A stretch of 64,000 bases of DNA from Alkalibacillus filiformis (GTDB taxonomy: Bacteria > Bacillota > Bacilli > Bacillales > Alkalibacillaceae). Of the stretch, positions 35,000-44,599 are shown piece by piece (position 1 is the stretch's first letter; each line of letters opens with the position of its first letter). The DNA lies in NCBI RefSeq assembly GCF_030814115.1, contig NZ_JAUSUP010000002.1, positions 124,001 through 188,000 on the forward strand, read 5' to 3'. Position numbers and translations under genes: made by a program. The notes beneath the pieces are model-generated. The model was not told the DNA's origin and searched no databases. It saw only the letters and a list, made by a program, of their open reading frames with translations.

Positions 35000-36376
35000 T
35001 CACTCCTTCGGTAGGGTGATGATAACTGTAGTCCCTTCACCACGTGTGCTGTCTAATGAAACCGCCCCTCCATGAGATTCAATAATTTCTTTAGTGATGG
35101 CTAAACCTATCCCAGACCCTCCACTTAATCTTGAACGAGACTTTTCTACCCTATAAAGTCGATTAAACACTTTTGGGATTTCCTCTTTCGGAATACCTTC
35201 CCCTTCATCCTTAATCGTTATTTTAGTATGATAGTGGTTTTCTGAAACGTTGATAAAAATACGTGTATTTTCTTCAGAATATTTCTGTGCATTATCTAAA
35301 ATGTTGATCAAGACTTGTTGGATACGCTCTTGATCAACAAAAGCCTTTAAATCTTTTGAACAATTGATATCTAACGTTATATTTTTACTATTGAACGCTG
35401 GTACCATTTTTTCAAACACTGATTGGGTTATGTCGTATAAAGAAACCCATTCCTTATTTATAACAAATTCATGTTGATCAACCTTTGCTAGGTCAAACAA
35501 GTTCTTTATTAATTTTGATAGTTCATCTGCTTCATTTTTAATAATAGTACTATACCTCTCAGTTTCTTCCTTCGAAATCTCACGACGACTTAAAATATCC
35601 GCATACCCTTTTATGTAAGTGAGCGGCGTCCTTAATTCATGAGATATATTGCTTAGGAATTCACTTCTTTCATCCCTTAATTGAGTCAAATCTTCTGAAA
35701 GTCTTGTAATAGTTCGAGCAAGAACACCTAATTCATCTTTTCTTTTTGTATCTAAAGAAAGTTCACTCTTGTTATCAAAAATATTTTCTGTAGCATTCTT
35801 CATTCGAATAAGCGGCATAGTGATTAATTTCGATAAAATAAAAATAGTCATTATTGTTATTAATAGAGTCAAGAAGCCGATAAGTTTAAATTGGTTCCCC
35901 ATTTACCCTAATAAATTTCTAATCTGTTCTGTTTCAGCAAACATGAACACATGTCCTTTGATTTCATTTTCAGTAAATATCACACTCTGTGAAGCAATAT
36001 AATCATCATGTCTCCAATCATTAGAAACAACCCTCCCATCATGATCTATAGGATTATTGATAGCTTTTTGGATAACATTTTGCATCTCACTTTCAATAGA
36101 ATTTGAATGAACAATAGTGTTTCCTTCCGTATCTGTAATCACTACTACAAAATCAGATTCGGATTCCATTATTCCAACATGATTGATCGTTGACGTATTA
36201 TAATAATCTTCCAATACATCACGATGCGTATTACCTCTTGATAATAAATTACTCATAACTTCATCCACTTGGTTATTTGCTGAATTATAATAAAGCACCA
36301 CAAATAGCAGAACCTCTACCAATAATATAAAAATAAAAAATAACATTCCAATTTTAAAAGATAACTTATTCAACAT
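35000..36376 (-). pseudogene. Sensor histidine kinase gene with an in-frame stop codon
   Basis: The N-terminal part (36376-35903) has a membrane helix and an extracellular sensor region (VVVITDTEGNTIVHSNSIESE). It ends at an in-frame TAA at 35905-35903. The frame then continues without a shift: ATG, a second helix (LIGFLTLLITIMTIFILSKLI), HAMP, the phosphoacceptor SNISHELRTPLTYIKGYADIL, N-box and GEGIPKEEIPKVF, and SGGSGIGLAITKEI. Read through, the product is about 457 residues, normal for the family. The ATG right after TAA could yield a 300-residue kinase lacking the sensor, without a clear ribosome site. A nonsense mutation, an assembly error and tolerated readthrough remain possible. Confidence 0.75.
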
Positions 36377-36585
36377 TTTCTTTAAATCACATCCATAAAC
36401 TTAATGCTTCCCATCTATGATAGCACCTTAGTCGTTGGCTAATAGTTTTTATTAGTTAATTTTATCAATCATATATAAAGTTTTTGTGCAGAGCTTATTC
36501 TCATTTCTATTAGAATTAAACACACTCATTTCGTATATTTTAATTTTTCTTAATCAATAATAAAAATACGGTTTTAAATAAATCA

Positions 36586-36625
36586 TTCTGCACATATTCT
36601 GCATTTTTAGGGGTTATTGTATAAT
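36586..36625 (+). promoter_or_regulatory. Promoter with OmpR-type direct repeats before the ydhK-like gene
   Basis: TTCTGCA at 36586 and again at 36597, an 11-bp period, with TATAAT at 36620. The second repeat occupies the -35 position (17 bp before the -10), as for genes activated by OmpR-family regulators. The response regulator encoded at 34325 is the obvious candidate. Confidence 0.6.
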
Positions 36626-36651
36626 CAATAAACATTATGGAGGGATATCAA

Positions 36652-37254
36652 ATGAAATCACTAAAAACATCTCTAATTTTACTATTCGTAATCCTCTTAT
36701 TTACTGCATGTAATACCGAAACCGAGGATCCTAGCATTGACGACACTGAAGCAGACCAAAACGAAGAAGAAACCGACCATGACTCAGATTCTCATGACGA
36801 TATGGACCATTCTGGTATGGAGATGTCTGGTTCAGGTGAAGTTCCTGAAGGGTTAGAAGAAGCGGAAAACCCAACATATGAAGTGAATAGCCATGCTTTA
36901 ATAGAAGATGGCCATATGGAAGGTATGGAAGGAGCAGAAGCAACGATTGTTGGGGCATATAACACAACGGTATATTCAGTATCTTACACACCGACAGATG
37001 GTGGTGAACGTGTCACGAATCACAAATGGGTTATTCATGAAGAGTTAGAAGATGCCGGAGAAGCTCCTTTAGAACCTGGAGACGAAGCAATTATTGATGC
37101 CAGTCACATGGAAGGCATGGATGGGGCAACAGCAGAAATCGATTCTGTAGAGGAAACAACAGTTTATATGATTGATTTCGAATTAACAACTACTGGTGAA
37201 AAAGTTACAAATCATAAATGGGTGACTGAAGGAGAATTAGGTTCAGTAGAATAA
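36652..37254 (+). CDS. YdhK-like lipoprotein with two DUF1541 repeats
   Basis: 200 residues. A signal ends at the lipobox LLFTAC, so it is anchored outside the membrane. A very acidic, His- and Met-containing linker (DHDSDSHDDMDHSGMEMSG) leads to two DUF1541 units, each ending in GExVTNHKWV and carrying HMEGM. The His/Met/Asp content suggests metal binding, and DUF1541 proteins are often found near metal-response genes. GGAGGG before the ATG at 36652 decides the start. It lies divergent to a two-component operon and has repeats in its promoter that suit an OmpR-type regulator. Confidence 0.8.
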   Translation: MKSLKTSLILLFVILLFTACNTETEDPSIDDTEADQNEEETDHDSDSHDDMDHSGMEMSGSGEVPEGLEEAENPTYEVNSHALIEDGHMEGMEGAEATIVGAYNTTVYSVSYTPTDGGERVTNHKWVIHEELEDAGEAPLEPGDEAIIDASHMEGMDGATAEIDSVEETTVYMIDFELTTTGEKVTNHKWVTEGELGSVE

Positions 37255-37285
37255 CATACTCTTAATATAGATTATGTAACTATAA

Positions 37286-37332
37286 AAAGAGCTACTCATA
37301 ACCATTTTAAGTTATGAATAGCTCTTTTTTTT
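37286..37332. terminator. Terminator between the ydhK-like gene and metQ
   Basis: AAGAGCTA and TCATAAC pair with GTTATGA and TAGCTCTT across a single mismatch; runs of A on the left and T on the right make it active both ways. Confidence 0.88.
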
Positions 37333-37334
37333 AT

Positions 37335-38153
37335 TTAAAATGCTGGAATTGATGTTTCCTCGTAATTTTCTTCTAAAAATTCACGAACTTCGTCACTTGT
37401 CATTGCTTCAGCTAACTTTTGAATGGCTTCTGAATCTTCATTGTCTTCACGAGCAATTAACGTAATCGCAAAGTCATTGTCTTCACCTTCCGTTAGTAAA
37501 GCGTCAGCAGTTGGTGTTAGACCTAATGGCTCTGCATAAGCAGGTGTCATTAGCACGGCATCAACATCATCATATGCTCTTGCTAACATTAATAAATCAA
37601 CTTCTTCAAAGTTAAATTCATGAGGGTTCTCTTCGATATCAGATAAACGGTAATGCTGGTTATCTGTTTCACCTAACGTAATGACACCATGGTCATCTAA
37701 TAACCTTAATGATCGGTCTAAATTAGTCATATCATTGGCAACAGCGAGCGTTGCACCATCTGGAATCTCTTCCATTGCGTCAAAATCTTTAGCGTATACA
37801 CCGTAATTTGCATAATAAATTGGCTGAACTGGAGTTAAATTCGTGTCATTGTTACGATTATACTCTTCCATATAAGGGACGTGTTGAAAGAAGTTTGCAT
37901 CAACTTCTTCTTCAGCTAACGCATCGTTTGGTTGTACGTTATCGCTTAACTCTACAATTTCAAGTTCAATACCTTCTTCAGCTAGTTGCTCTTGAGCAAT
38001 CTCAAGAATATCTAACATTGGTGGGATTAAAGAAGCCACTTCTAATGTTTGATCTTCTGTTTGTTCCTCTGTTTGCTCTTCTGCTTCATCAGCTCCGCCA
38101 CACGCAGCTAATATTAATAACAAGATTGTCATTGGTATTAATAGTTTTTTCAT
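37335..38153 (-). CDS. metQ: Methionine ABC transporter substrate-binding lipoprotein
   Basis: 272 residues. Signal peptide with lipobox ILAACGG, then an acidic linker and the NlpA/MetQ domain: DALAEEEVDANFFQHVPYMEEYN, GVYAKDFD, ATLAVANDMTNLDRSLRLL and DDVDAVLMTPAYAEPLG. It delivers methionine (D or L) to MetNI. GGAGAG lies 8 nt before the ATG at 38153; the longer frame to 38180 has no ribosome site. It is the last gene of metN-metI-metQ. Confidence 0.9.
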   Translation of the reverse strand: MKKLLIPMTILLLILAACGGADEAEEQTEEQTEDQTLEVASLIPPMLDILEIAQEQLAEEGIELEIVELSDNVQPNDALAEEEVDANFFQHVPYMEEYNRNNDTNLTPVQPIYYANYGVYAKDFDAMEEIPDGATLAVANDMTNLDRSLRLLDDHGVITLGETDNQHYRLSDIEENPHEFNFEEVDLLMLARAYDDVDAVLMTPAYAEPLGLTPTADALLTEGEDNDFAITLIAREDNEDSEAIQKLAEAMTSDEVREFLEENYEETSIPAF

Positions 38154-38166
38154 GTTATGTTCTCTC

Positions 38167-38829
38167 CTATCTTTTATCAAGTTTTCTAGCAGCCGTTATT
38201 CCCGTAAATTGAATCAACTGTACGAGTATAACCATGATGAAAATCATATAAAACATTAAATCAGTTCTGAATTGTTGGTAACCATAACGGATCGCAAAGT
38301 CACCGATTCCTCCGCCACCAACAACACCCATAATCGTTGAGTAAGAAATAAAACTAATCGTTGATGTCGTTAATCCAAGCACTAAGCCTGAGCGTGCTTC
38401 AACATATAAAAATTTAAAAATTATTTCTTTAACAGAAGCACCCATTGAAATGGCCGCTTCCATAACACCTTTAGGAATGTCTAGTAACGACTGTTCAACT
38501 AAACGCGAGTAATGTGCAATCGCAATAACAGTTAATGGAACAGTAGCTGCTGCAGTACCGAATGCTGTCCCAACGATCAAACGGGTAAACGGAATCATAA
38601 ATACAACGAGTAATAGGAAAGGAAACGATCTGATCACGTTAACGAGTAAGTTCAAAGTAGAAAAGACCGCTTGGTTTTCTAATATTTGATCTTTACGACA
38701 TAAGTATAAGAAAGTCCCTAGCGGTAACCCAACTAATACGGCAGCTAAAATTGAAAATCCAACCATAATGAACGTTTCGCCAATTGACTGCCAGATTTCC
38801 GGCTGGTATTCAACTAACACTTCAGGCAT
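38167..38829 (-). CDS. metI: Methionine ABC transporter permease
   Basis: 220 residues with five or six helices. The EAA loop YSRLVEQSLLDIPKGVMEAAISMGAS and the GGGGIGDFAIRYGYQQF stretch are typical of MetI. The ATG at 38829 overlaps the last codons and stop of metN, so translation is coupled; GGTGGTGA inside metN serves as ribosome site. Together with MetN and MetQ it imports methionine across the cytoplasmic membrane. Confidence 0.9.
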   Translation of the reverse strand: MPEVLVEYQPEIWQSIGETFIMVGFSILAAVLVGLPLGTFLYLCRKDQILENQAVFSTLNLLVNVIRSFPFLLLVVFMIPFTRLIVGTAFGTAAATVPLTVIAIAHYSRLVEQSLLDIPKGVMEAAISMGASVKEIIFKFLYVEARSGLVLGLTTSTISFISYSTIMGVVGGGGIGDFAIRYGYQQFRTDLMFYMIFIMVILVQLIQFTGITAARKLDKR

Positions 38830-39568
38830 GATGATCACCACCATGAGTGAGACGTTCAACAAACCCTTGTGCACTTCGATCAATCTTCTGAATACCGGCT
38901 GGCTCTATTTCGACCGTTTCATATACTTCACCATTAGCCATAACGGTGACACGCTCACATATACTTTTAATCACTTCCATCTCATGACTAACGATCACAA
39001 TCGTCACACCGAAATTTTCATTAATCCGCTTCAATACAGTTAAGATTTCTGCCGTTGTGTTCGGATCTAATGAAGAGGTTGGCTCATCACATAACAACAC
39101 TTTAGGTTGATTAACAAGAGCACGCGCAATTGCGACACGTTGCTTTTGACCACCGCTCAATTGAGCTGGGTATTGGTCTTTGAAATGGTCCAAGCCGACA
39201 AATTGTAAGCTTTCCATCACTCGGTCTTCCCGCTCTTGTCTAGGTACTTTTGATAACTCTAATGGCACTCCGACATTATCATAGACGGTTTTATTACCTA
39301 GCAAGTTATATTGTTGGAAGATCATCGCAATCGATTGCCTTGCTTCTCTTATCCTTCTTCCTTTTAATCTAGTAAGTGAATCGTCGTTAACAATGACTTC
39401 TCCATGGTCTGGACTTTCAAGTAAATTCATTAACCTTAATAAGGTCGATTTACCTGCGCCACTTGCTCCTATAACACCATAAATTTCGCCATGATTAACT
39501 GATAAAGAAACTGATTTAATCGCTTCATAATCACCAAAACGTTTACTAACATTTTGAATTTTAATCAT
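38822..39568 (-). CDS. metN: Methionine ABC transporter ATP-binding protein
   Basis: 248 residues. Walker A GASGAGKSTL, Q-loop IFQQYNLLG, signature LSGGQKQRVAIARAL, Walker B VLLCDEPTSSLD and the switch His in VSHEME are complete. It is shorter than many MetN proteins (about 340 residues) because the C-terminal ACT/NIL methionine-sensing domain is absent, so transinhibition by methionine is not expected. GGAAGGGG precedes the ATG at 39568; the ATG at 39586 overlaps that site. First gene of metNIQ. Confidence 0.9.
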   Translation of the reverse strand: MIKIQNVSKRFGDYEAIKSVSLSVNHGEIYGVIGASGAGKSTLLRLMNLLESPDHGEVIVNDDSLTRLKGRRIREARQSIAMIFQQYNLLGNKTVYDNVGVPLELSKVPRQEREDRVMESLQFVGLDHFKDQYPAQLSGGQKQRVAIARALVNQPKVLLCDEPTSSLDPNTTAEILTVLKRINENFGVTIVIVSHEMEVIKSICERVTVMANGEVYETVEIEPAGIQKIDRSAQGFVERLTHGGDHHA

Positions 39569-39614
39569 AAAAAAACCCCTTCCCATGGCATGAAAGGTGA
39601 TTAAGAACTTTTAT

Positions 39615-39643
39615 ATTATAACTCATGTTCGCGCCCTTGTCAT
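39615..39643 (-). promoter_or_regulatory. Sigma-A promoter of metNIQ
   Basis: On the minus strand ATGACA (39643-39638) is followed after 17 bp by TATAAT (39620-39615). Transcription should start near 39608, leaving a leader of only about 40 nt, too short for an S-box riboswitch. Confidence 0.75.
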
Positions 39644-39673
39644 TTAGTAGAGTTAAGATTTCAATCACTACTT

Positions 39674-40029
39674 AAAAAGAAGGGACTGGGACAAAACAAA
39701 TTACTAATCAACAAAACCCGAACGAAATCATATTTTGACTTCGTTCGGGTTTATCTTTTATCACCGCTCCATCAAAATGCTTCGCTTTTACCCACAGGGC
39801 ACAAGGGCAACATCTGCTCAAGCTTCCTACGGTCGCTTGTCGCAGTGTTTTCTATGCAGGGGCGGCTGATGAGCCTCCTCGTGCTGTGCACTGCGGGGTC
39901 TCACCGTTGCCTATGCTCCCGCAGGAGTCTTCGCATTTTGATTCCGCTAAGTAACTGCTCAACTAACATCAAAAAATCAAAAGTTCGTGTTTTCACAACA
40001 CTTCATTCCTTTTGTCCCAAACTCTTTCT
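39674..40029. repeat. Intergenic repeat element with inverted termini, short copy
   Basis: About 356 bp, the same family as 32958-33486. Left end GGGACTGGGACAAAAC and right end TTTTGTCCCAAACTCTTT are imperfect inverses. The CCCGAACGAA / TTCGTTCGGG hairpin, the ACCGCTCCATCAAAATGCTTC block and the right-hand CGCATTTTGATTCCGCTAAG are nearly identical to the long copy; about 170 bp of its GC-rich middle is missing here. It lies between the metNIQ promoter and the mqo 3' end. Confidence 0.82.
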
Positions 40030-40038
40030 CATCACCTT

Positions 40039-41547
40039 TTATGTTGTTGCTGCTACTTCATTAGCTACTTCTTGTTCATCTAACTCTAATATTTCTGCAG
40101 TTGATTGATGAATCTCACGAATAAGTTCTGGGTTTTCAACTAGTGATTGACCGTAAGATGGGATCATTTCTTTTAATTTAGGCTCCCAAGCATCAAATTG
40201 CTGAGGGAAACACTTCTCTAACACTTCAAGCATAACAGACACAGCTGTTGATGCACCAGGTGATGCACCTAGTAGAGCTGCAATCGAACCATCAGATGCT
40301 GTGACAACCTCTGTCCCAAATTGAAGTGTTCCTTTTCCACCTTCTTCAGTATCTTTAATCACTTGCACACGTTGACCTGCTACGACTAAATCCCAATCTT
40401 CGCTTTTCGCATTTGGGATAAAATCTCGTAACGTTTCCATACGCTTTTCTTTAGAAAGCATCACTTGTTGAATTAAGTACTTTGTTAAAGGCATTTCTTT
40501 CGCCCCTGCCGATAACATCGTAAACAAGTTGCTTGGCTTAACAGAAGTCATTAAATCAAAGATGGAGCCTGTCTTTAAGAACTTCGGTGAAAAACCGGCA
40601 AATGGTCCAAATAATAAAGACTTTTCATTATTAATATAACGTGTATCAAGGTGTGGCACCGACATTGGTGGTGCGCCAACTGGGGCCTTACCGTATACTT
40701 TAGCATGGTGTTGTTCTACAACTTCTGGATTTTTACATACCATGAATAGTCCACTGACTGGGAATCCACCTATATTCTTACCTTCAGGGATACCTGACTT
40801 TTGTAGTAAGTGTAAGCTTCCACCACCAGCACCGATAAAAACGAACTTCGCTGTATGACGTTCCACTGTATTCGTCTCTAGGTTACGAATTTTCAATTCC
40901 CATGAGCCGTCATCTTTTTGGTTCAGTTGATCGACACTGTGCTTATAGTGAACTTCTACATTTTGTTCTTTTAAATGATCAAAAGTCTTACGTGTTAAAG
41001 CACCAAAATTAACGTCTGTTCCACCATCGATTTTAGTGGCCGCAATCGGTTCTTCTCCTTGACGATCTTCCATAATTAAAGGTGTCCACTCTTTAATTTG
41101 CTCTGGGTCGTCAGAGAACTCCATACCTGTAAATAACGGATTACTAACCATTGCTTCATAACGTCTCTTTAAATAGTCAACATTATCTTTACCGTGAACT
41201 AAACTCATGTGTGGTAAAGCTTTAATGAATTCTTCTGGACGATCAAGCTGGTTATGATTTACTTGATATGACCAAAACTGCTTGGATACTTGAAATTGTT
41301 CATTAATCTTAGTCGCTTTGGTCGTATCAATTGATCCGTCTGAATTTTCACTTGTGTAGTTTAACTCACACAATGCAGCATGTCCTGTTCCAGCATTATT
41401 CCATTCATTCGAACTTTCTTCACCCGAACGCTCGAGCTTTTCGAAAACTTTAATATTCCAACTTGGCTCTAATTCATTTATAAGAGAACCTAATGTTGCA
41501 CTCATGATGCCGGCACCAATTAAGATCACATCTGTATTATTGCTCAT
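40039..41547 (-). CDS. mqo: Malate:quinone oxidoreductase
   Basis: 502 residues, the family's usual length. FAD-binding [18 protein letters not shown], then [50 protein letters not shown] and [19 protein letters not shown] are Mqo signatures. It oxidises malate to oxaloacetate at the membrane and passes electrons to quinone, bypassing or complementing NAD-malate dehydrogenase. AAGGAG and AAAGGA lie close to the ATG. A repeat element sits just after the stop. Confidence 0.92.
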   Translation of the reverse strand: MSNNTDVILIGAGIMSATLGSLINELEPSWNIKVFEKLERSGEESSNEWNNAGTGHAALCELNYTSENSDGSIDTTKATKINEQFQVSKQFWSYQVNHNQLDRPEEFIKALPHMSLVHGKDNVDYLKRRYEAMVSNPLFTGMEFSDDPEQIKEWTPLIMEDRQGEEPIAATKIDGGTDVNFGALTRKTFDHLKEQNVEVHYKHSVDQLNQKDDGSWELKIRNLETNTVERHTAKFVFIGAGGGSLHLLQKSGIPEGKNIGGFPVSGLFMVCKNPEVVEQHHAKVYGKAPVGAPPMSVPHLDTRYINNEKSLLFGPFAGFSPKFLKTGSIFDLMTSVKPSNLFTMLSAGAKEMPLTKYLIQQVMLSKEKRMETLRDFIPNAKSEDWDLVVAGQRVQVIKDTEEGGKGTLQFGTEVVTASDGSIAALLGASPGASTAVSVMLEVLEKCFPQQFDAWEPKLKEMIPSYGQSLVENPELIREIHQSTAEILELDEQEVANEVAATT

Positions 41548-41831
41548 GTCCTTTCAAACTCCTTAACGTTTTGTCCAAAAGATGTATTTACCTTGCAAAT
41601 GTCTAGCAAGGCTAATCTATAAAAATTGTCATACTACTCTAGTTTAAAGTTTTACTACTATAAGTTTATCACTAATACTAATAGATTGAAATATATATTA
41701 AGGTTCAACAAAATAGGCGGAATTTTTATACGTCATATAGTTTCCATCCACTCAACACCTTCTATTTTATCTAAATATTTTGAAAAAATAAACACAACTA
41801 ATGTTATACTTAAAACTTTTTTAGTACTGAG
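41548..41831. other. AT-rich intergenic region without recognised gene
   Basis: About 284 bases between mqo (its promoter side) and the patatin gene's terminator. An open frame of 70 codons at 41626 has a Tyr/Lys/Ile-rich, repetitive composition and no ribosome site, so I do not call it a gene. Confidence 0.5.
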
Positions 41832-41872
41832 AAAATAAAAAGACGATTCCTAAATGTTACAGAAATCGTCTT
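41832..41872 (-). terminator. Terminator of the patatin-like gene
   Basis: AAGACGATT / AATCGTCTT, followed on the minus strand by TTTTTATTTT. Confidence 0.82.
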
Positions 41873-41878
41873 ACTTAA

Positions 41879-43153
41879 CTAATCCAACTTAGCAAACCTT
41901 TTCCGAAAACGCCTAAACAAACTATACTTCCCGACTTTTAATTCTTTTAAATAGTCTTCATCAGGGTTTTGAAACCTTGGCTTCATTGATTTAAACTGCC
42001 AGTCTTGGTCAGGGCTTAGCTTCATTCTGTTTAAATTTCTTAAAAAATCCATATCGCTAAATTCTGCCAACCCAAACTTGTAACCTAAAAGCATCAATGA
42101 TTTTGCTTCAACTTCAGAAAACGAGTCAAGGTCCGTTCTCATGTTTGATAAATAGTGTTGAACTTTAATATCAACCCCATGGTTCACTTCGCCTAGTTCT
42201 TTATTAGCTCTTGTGTACCTTGGTAGCGCATACCGCATATCAATATGTTCTTGATCGATATCAATATTATTTAAGTTACTTCTTACAATCGCGTTAATAA
42301 ATATGTTTTGAGTCCTTACAATAACGTTAATTAAAAAGTTCGACGGTTTAGGCTTTGCCTCCAAATATTTTGAGCCATCACTTATGATCAAATGATTACA
42401 ACCTTCATTTAACAAGCTATTAGTACCTAAATTATCTAAAATTCCCCCATCGACTAACTGAATATCAAGAGAATCCTTTTTGATTGAAACAGGCTTAATA
42501 AACGCTGGGACTGCAGCCGATGCAGCAACGGCCTTTCCAACGGTAAAACCACTTAAACAATGAGATTCATCATTATGATGGCCTTCAACTTTCGCGATTT
42601 CATTTAAATATTCTTTAATCTGACTATTTTCCTCACTCGTAAATAACCACAGTTCACCGTTATTTAACGAGGTCGTATTAACGATTATTTTAGGAGGTTT
42701 ATTTTGTCCATATAATGGTTCAATTTTCAAATCATTTAAAGATAGATGGTGTTTCTCATTAAGAATGCTCTTAAACACTTCATCTAATTTTTCACTTAAC
42801 TCATCACCTGTCATCGTATAGAGCTTATGAAGACCTCTAAACCCGAAAGTTCGAAACCCTTTTTGAACAATGTTTAATAGATCATTCTCAACAGCTTGAA
42901 CAATCCCAAGATAGTCCTCGTCTTGAATTGGGCGGTCATTCGATTCTAGCCACTTCTTCAAATGCAGATAATAAATCATACCAACAATCGAACCACCTGA
43001 AACAGTCGAGATTGTATCTATTTCTTTCAACTTTCTGAACTCTGCTAACTGAGCTAATAACCCAACGTGAAATAAAGCAGCTCGAAAACCTCCACCTGAT
43101 AGAGCTAAGCCTACTTTCTTCTTAACGGGTTCAACAGTAGATAACTTCATCAT
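41879..43153 (-). CDS. Patatin-like phospholipase
   Basis: About 424 residues. VGLALSGGGFRAALFHVGLLAQL contains the oxyanion GGGxR and STVSGGSIVG the nucleophile Ser (a GGS variant of the usual GxSxG); QLVDGGILDNLG supplies the catalytic Asp (DGG). A C-terminal 180-residue region is helical and not assigned. There is no signal peptide, so it acts inside the cell on lipid acyl esters, or at the membrane. The ATG pair at 43153/43150 follows GTAGGT; an upstream TTG at 43171 has no support. It stands alone. Related proteins occur in antiphage gene sets, but no such partners (cGAS/CD-NTase) are here. Confidence 0.78.
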   Translation of the reverse strand: MMKLSTVEPVKKKVGLALSGGGFRAALFHVGLLAQLAEFRKLKEIDTISTVSGGSIVGMIYYLHLKKWLESNDRPIQDEDYLGIVQAVENDLLNIVQKGFRTFGFRGLHKLYTMTGDELSEKLDEVFKSILNEKHHLSLNDLKIEPLYGQNKPPKIIVNTTSLNNGELWLFTSEENSQIKEYLNEIAKVEGHHNDESHCLSGFTVGKAVAASAAVPAFIKPVSIKKDSLDIQLVDGGILDNLGTNSLLNEGCNHLIISDGSKYLEAKPKPSNFLINVIVRTQNIFINAIVRSNLNNIDIDQEHIDMRYALPRYTRANKELGEVNHGVDIKVQHYLSNMRTDLDSFSEVEAKSLMLLGYKFGLAEFSDMDFLRNLNRMKLSPDQDWQFKSMKPRFQNPDEDYLKELKVGKYSLFRRFRKRFAKLD

Positions 43154-43381
43154 TATACCTACTCTCTTCAAAATCTTATATAGTTAATATATTTGCTTCT
43201 TACGAGTTCAGTTTGTGCCAAGTAGCTATTTGAAGAGTATTAATGTATGCCCTTTTTAGACCGTATATATTGTCATTCGACAATATGCCTTTTACTCCTG
43301 CAAAAATAAGTTCAAACACCTAGTCAATTATGAATATTCAGGCATTAAGACTTATAAAAATAAAATCACGATTTTTTAAAA

Positions 43382-43396
43382 ATAAAAACGCTTTCC
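43382..43396 (+). promoter_or_regulatory. Possible cre site upstream of fda
   Basis: ATAAAAACGCTTTCC fits the CcpA consensus WTGNAANCGNWNNCW except for one position. It lies about 80 bp before the fda start in an otherwise featureless 300-bp gap. Weak evidence. Confidence 0.3.
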
Positions 43397-43474
43397 GAAT
43401 AGACCTGGTGTAGTTGATAATGATATGATTGTAGATGGGAAATATATAGAATGACGATAAGGAAGTGATTTGAC

Positions 43475-44365
43475 ATGAACCAAACACATTTTGACAAAAT
43501 GAAAAACGGTAATGGTTTCATTGCTGCACTTGACCAAAGTGGCGGTAGTACTCCAAAAGCGTTAGCAGGATACGGCGTAACAGAAGACCAGTACTCAAAC
43601 GAAGAAGAAATGTTTGACCTTGTCCATCAAATGCGCACACGCATCATTACTTCTCCAGCTTTTGATGCAGACAAGATTCTTGGAGCGATCCTATTCGAAC
43701 AAACGATGGATCGTGAAATTGAAGGTAAGTACACGGGTGACTACCTATCTGAAAAAGGTATTGTACCTTTCTTAAAGATCGACAAAGGCTTAGCTGACAA
43801 AGAAAACGGTGTTCAACTAATGAAGCCAATCCACGATCTTGATGAAACATTACGCCGTGCTAATGAGCGTGGAATGTTCGGTACAAAAATGCGCTCAGTC
43901 GTTCATGAGCCAAACGAAGAAAACATTAAAGCTGTTGTTGACCAACAGTTCGAAGTCGGTCAGAAAATTATCGAAGCTGGCTTAGTTCCAATCATCGAAC
44001 CAGAAGTTGACATTAACAGCTCTGACAAAGAACAATGTGAAGACATTCTAAAAGCTGAACTTAAGAGTCATTTAGATAAGCTAGGTTCTGATGAGCACGT
44101 TATGCTTAAGCTAACGATCCCTTCAAAAGCTAACCTTTACAAAGACTTAGCTGAACATCCAAACGTTGTGCGCGTGGTTGCACTATCTGGTGGTTACACT
44201 CGTGACGAAGCTAACGAAAAGTTAAAAGACCACGAAAACCTAATCGCAAGCTTCTCTCGTGCACTAGCAAGTGAACTAAACGTTAACCAATCAGAAGAAG
44301 AGTTTAACAACACACTACAAGAAGCTGTCGATTCAATCTACGACGCGTCGGTTAACAAAAACTAA
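43475..44365 (+). CDS. fda: Class I fructose-bisphosphate aldolase
   Basis: 296 residues, the length of bacterial class I aldolases of the staphylococcal Fda type. [16 protein letters not shown] opens the barrel; the Schiff-base lysine lies in the [15 protein letters not shown] region and [14 protein letters not shown] follows. It splits fructose 1,6-bisphosphate to two triose phosphates without metal. GGAAGTGA precedes the ATG. Its last 125 bp (44241-44365) recur at 51187-51311 with five differences, bracketing the two-component and subtilase genes, so the 3' end may have been supplied by an inserted segment. Confidence 0.9.
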   Translation: MNQTHFDKMKNGNGFIAALDQSGGSTPKALAGYGVTEDQYSNEEEMFDLVHQMRTRIITSPAFDADKILGAILFEQTMDREIEGKYTGDYLSEKGIVPFLKIDKGLADKENGVQLMKPIHDLDETLRRANERGMFGTKMRSVVHEPNEENIKAVVDQQFEVGQKIIEAGLVPIIEPEVDINSSDKEQCEDILKAELKSHLDKLGSDEHVMLKLTIPSKANLYKDLAEHPNVVRVVALSGGYTRDEANEKLKDHENLIASFSRALASELNVNQSEEEFNNTLQEAVDSIYDASVNKN

Positions 44366-44379
44366 GAGCATCAAAGAAG

Positions 44380-44424
44380 AAACGTCCTACCCTCTTCAAA
44401 AGGGGGATAGGACGTTTTATTTTA
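44380..44424 (+). terminator. Terminator of fda
   Basis: AAACGTCCTA pairs with TAGGACGTTT and is followed by TATTTTA. It differs from the terminator after the fda remnant at 51328. Confidence 0.85.
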
Positions 44425-44599
44425 ATAGTAGCAGACGGTAAAAAGAAGGAAAGCGAACAACGAATATTATATTATCCTATTTTTGCACCGTGATCCCTAT
44501 CTCTTTGTCTGAGTTAAATAGAAGGAATTCACTAAAAAAACTCGAATAGTTATACTAATTCCACTTTTGAAATTACCTTAAGGGTATAGGAGGGGCTAA

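Noticed and set aside
39587-39673. S-box or other methionine riboswitch before metN
   Set aside because: The mapped-looking promoter leaves too short a leader, and no AGAGA...GGUGGAGGGA-like core is present.
41626-41838. 70-codon frame on the plus strand
   Set aside because: No ribosome site, biased Tyr/Lys/Ile composition, and overlap with the terminator side of the patatin gene.
41879-43153. Patatin-like protein as a CBASS effector
   Set aside because: No CD-NTase or other CBASS partner is adjacent (mqo and fda flank it), so a housekeeping lipid role is just as likely.
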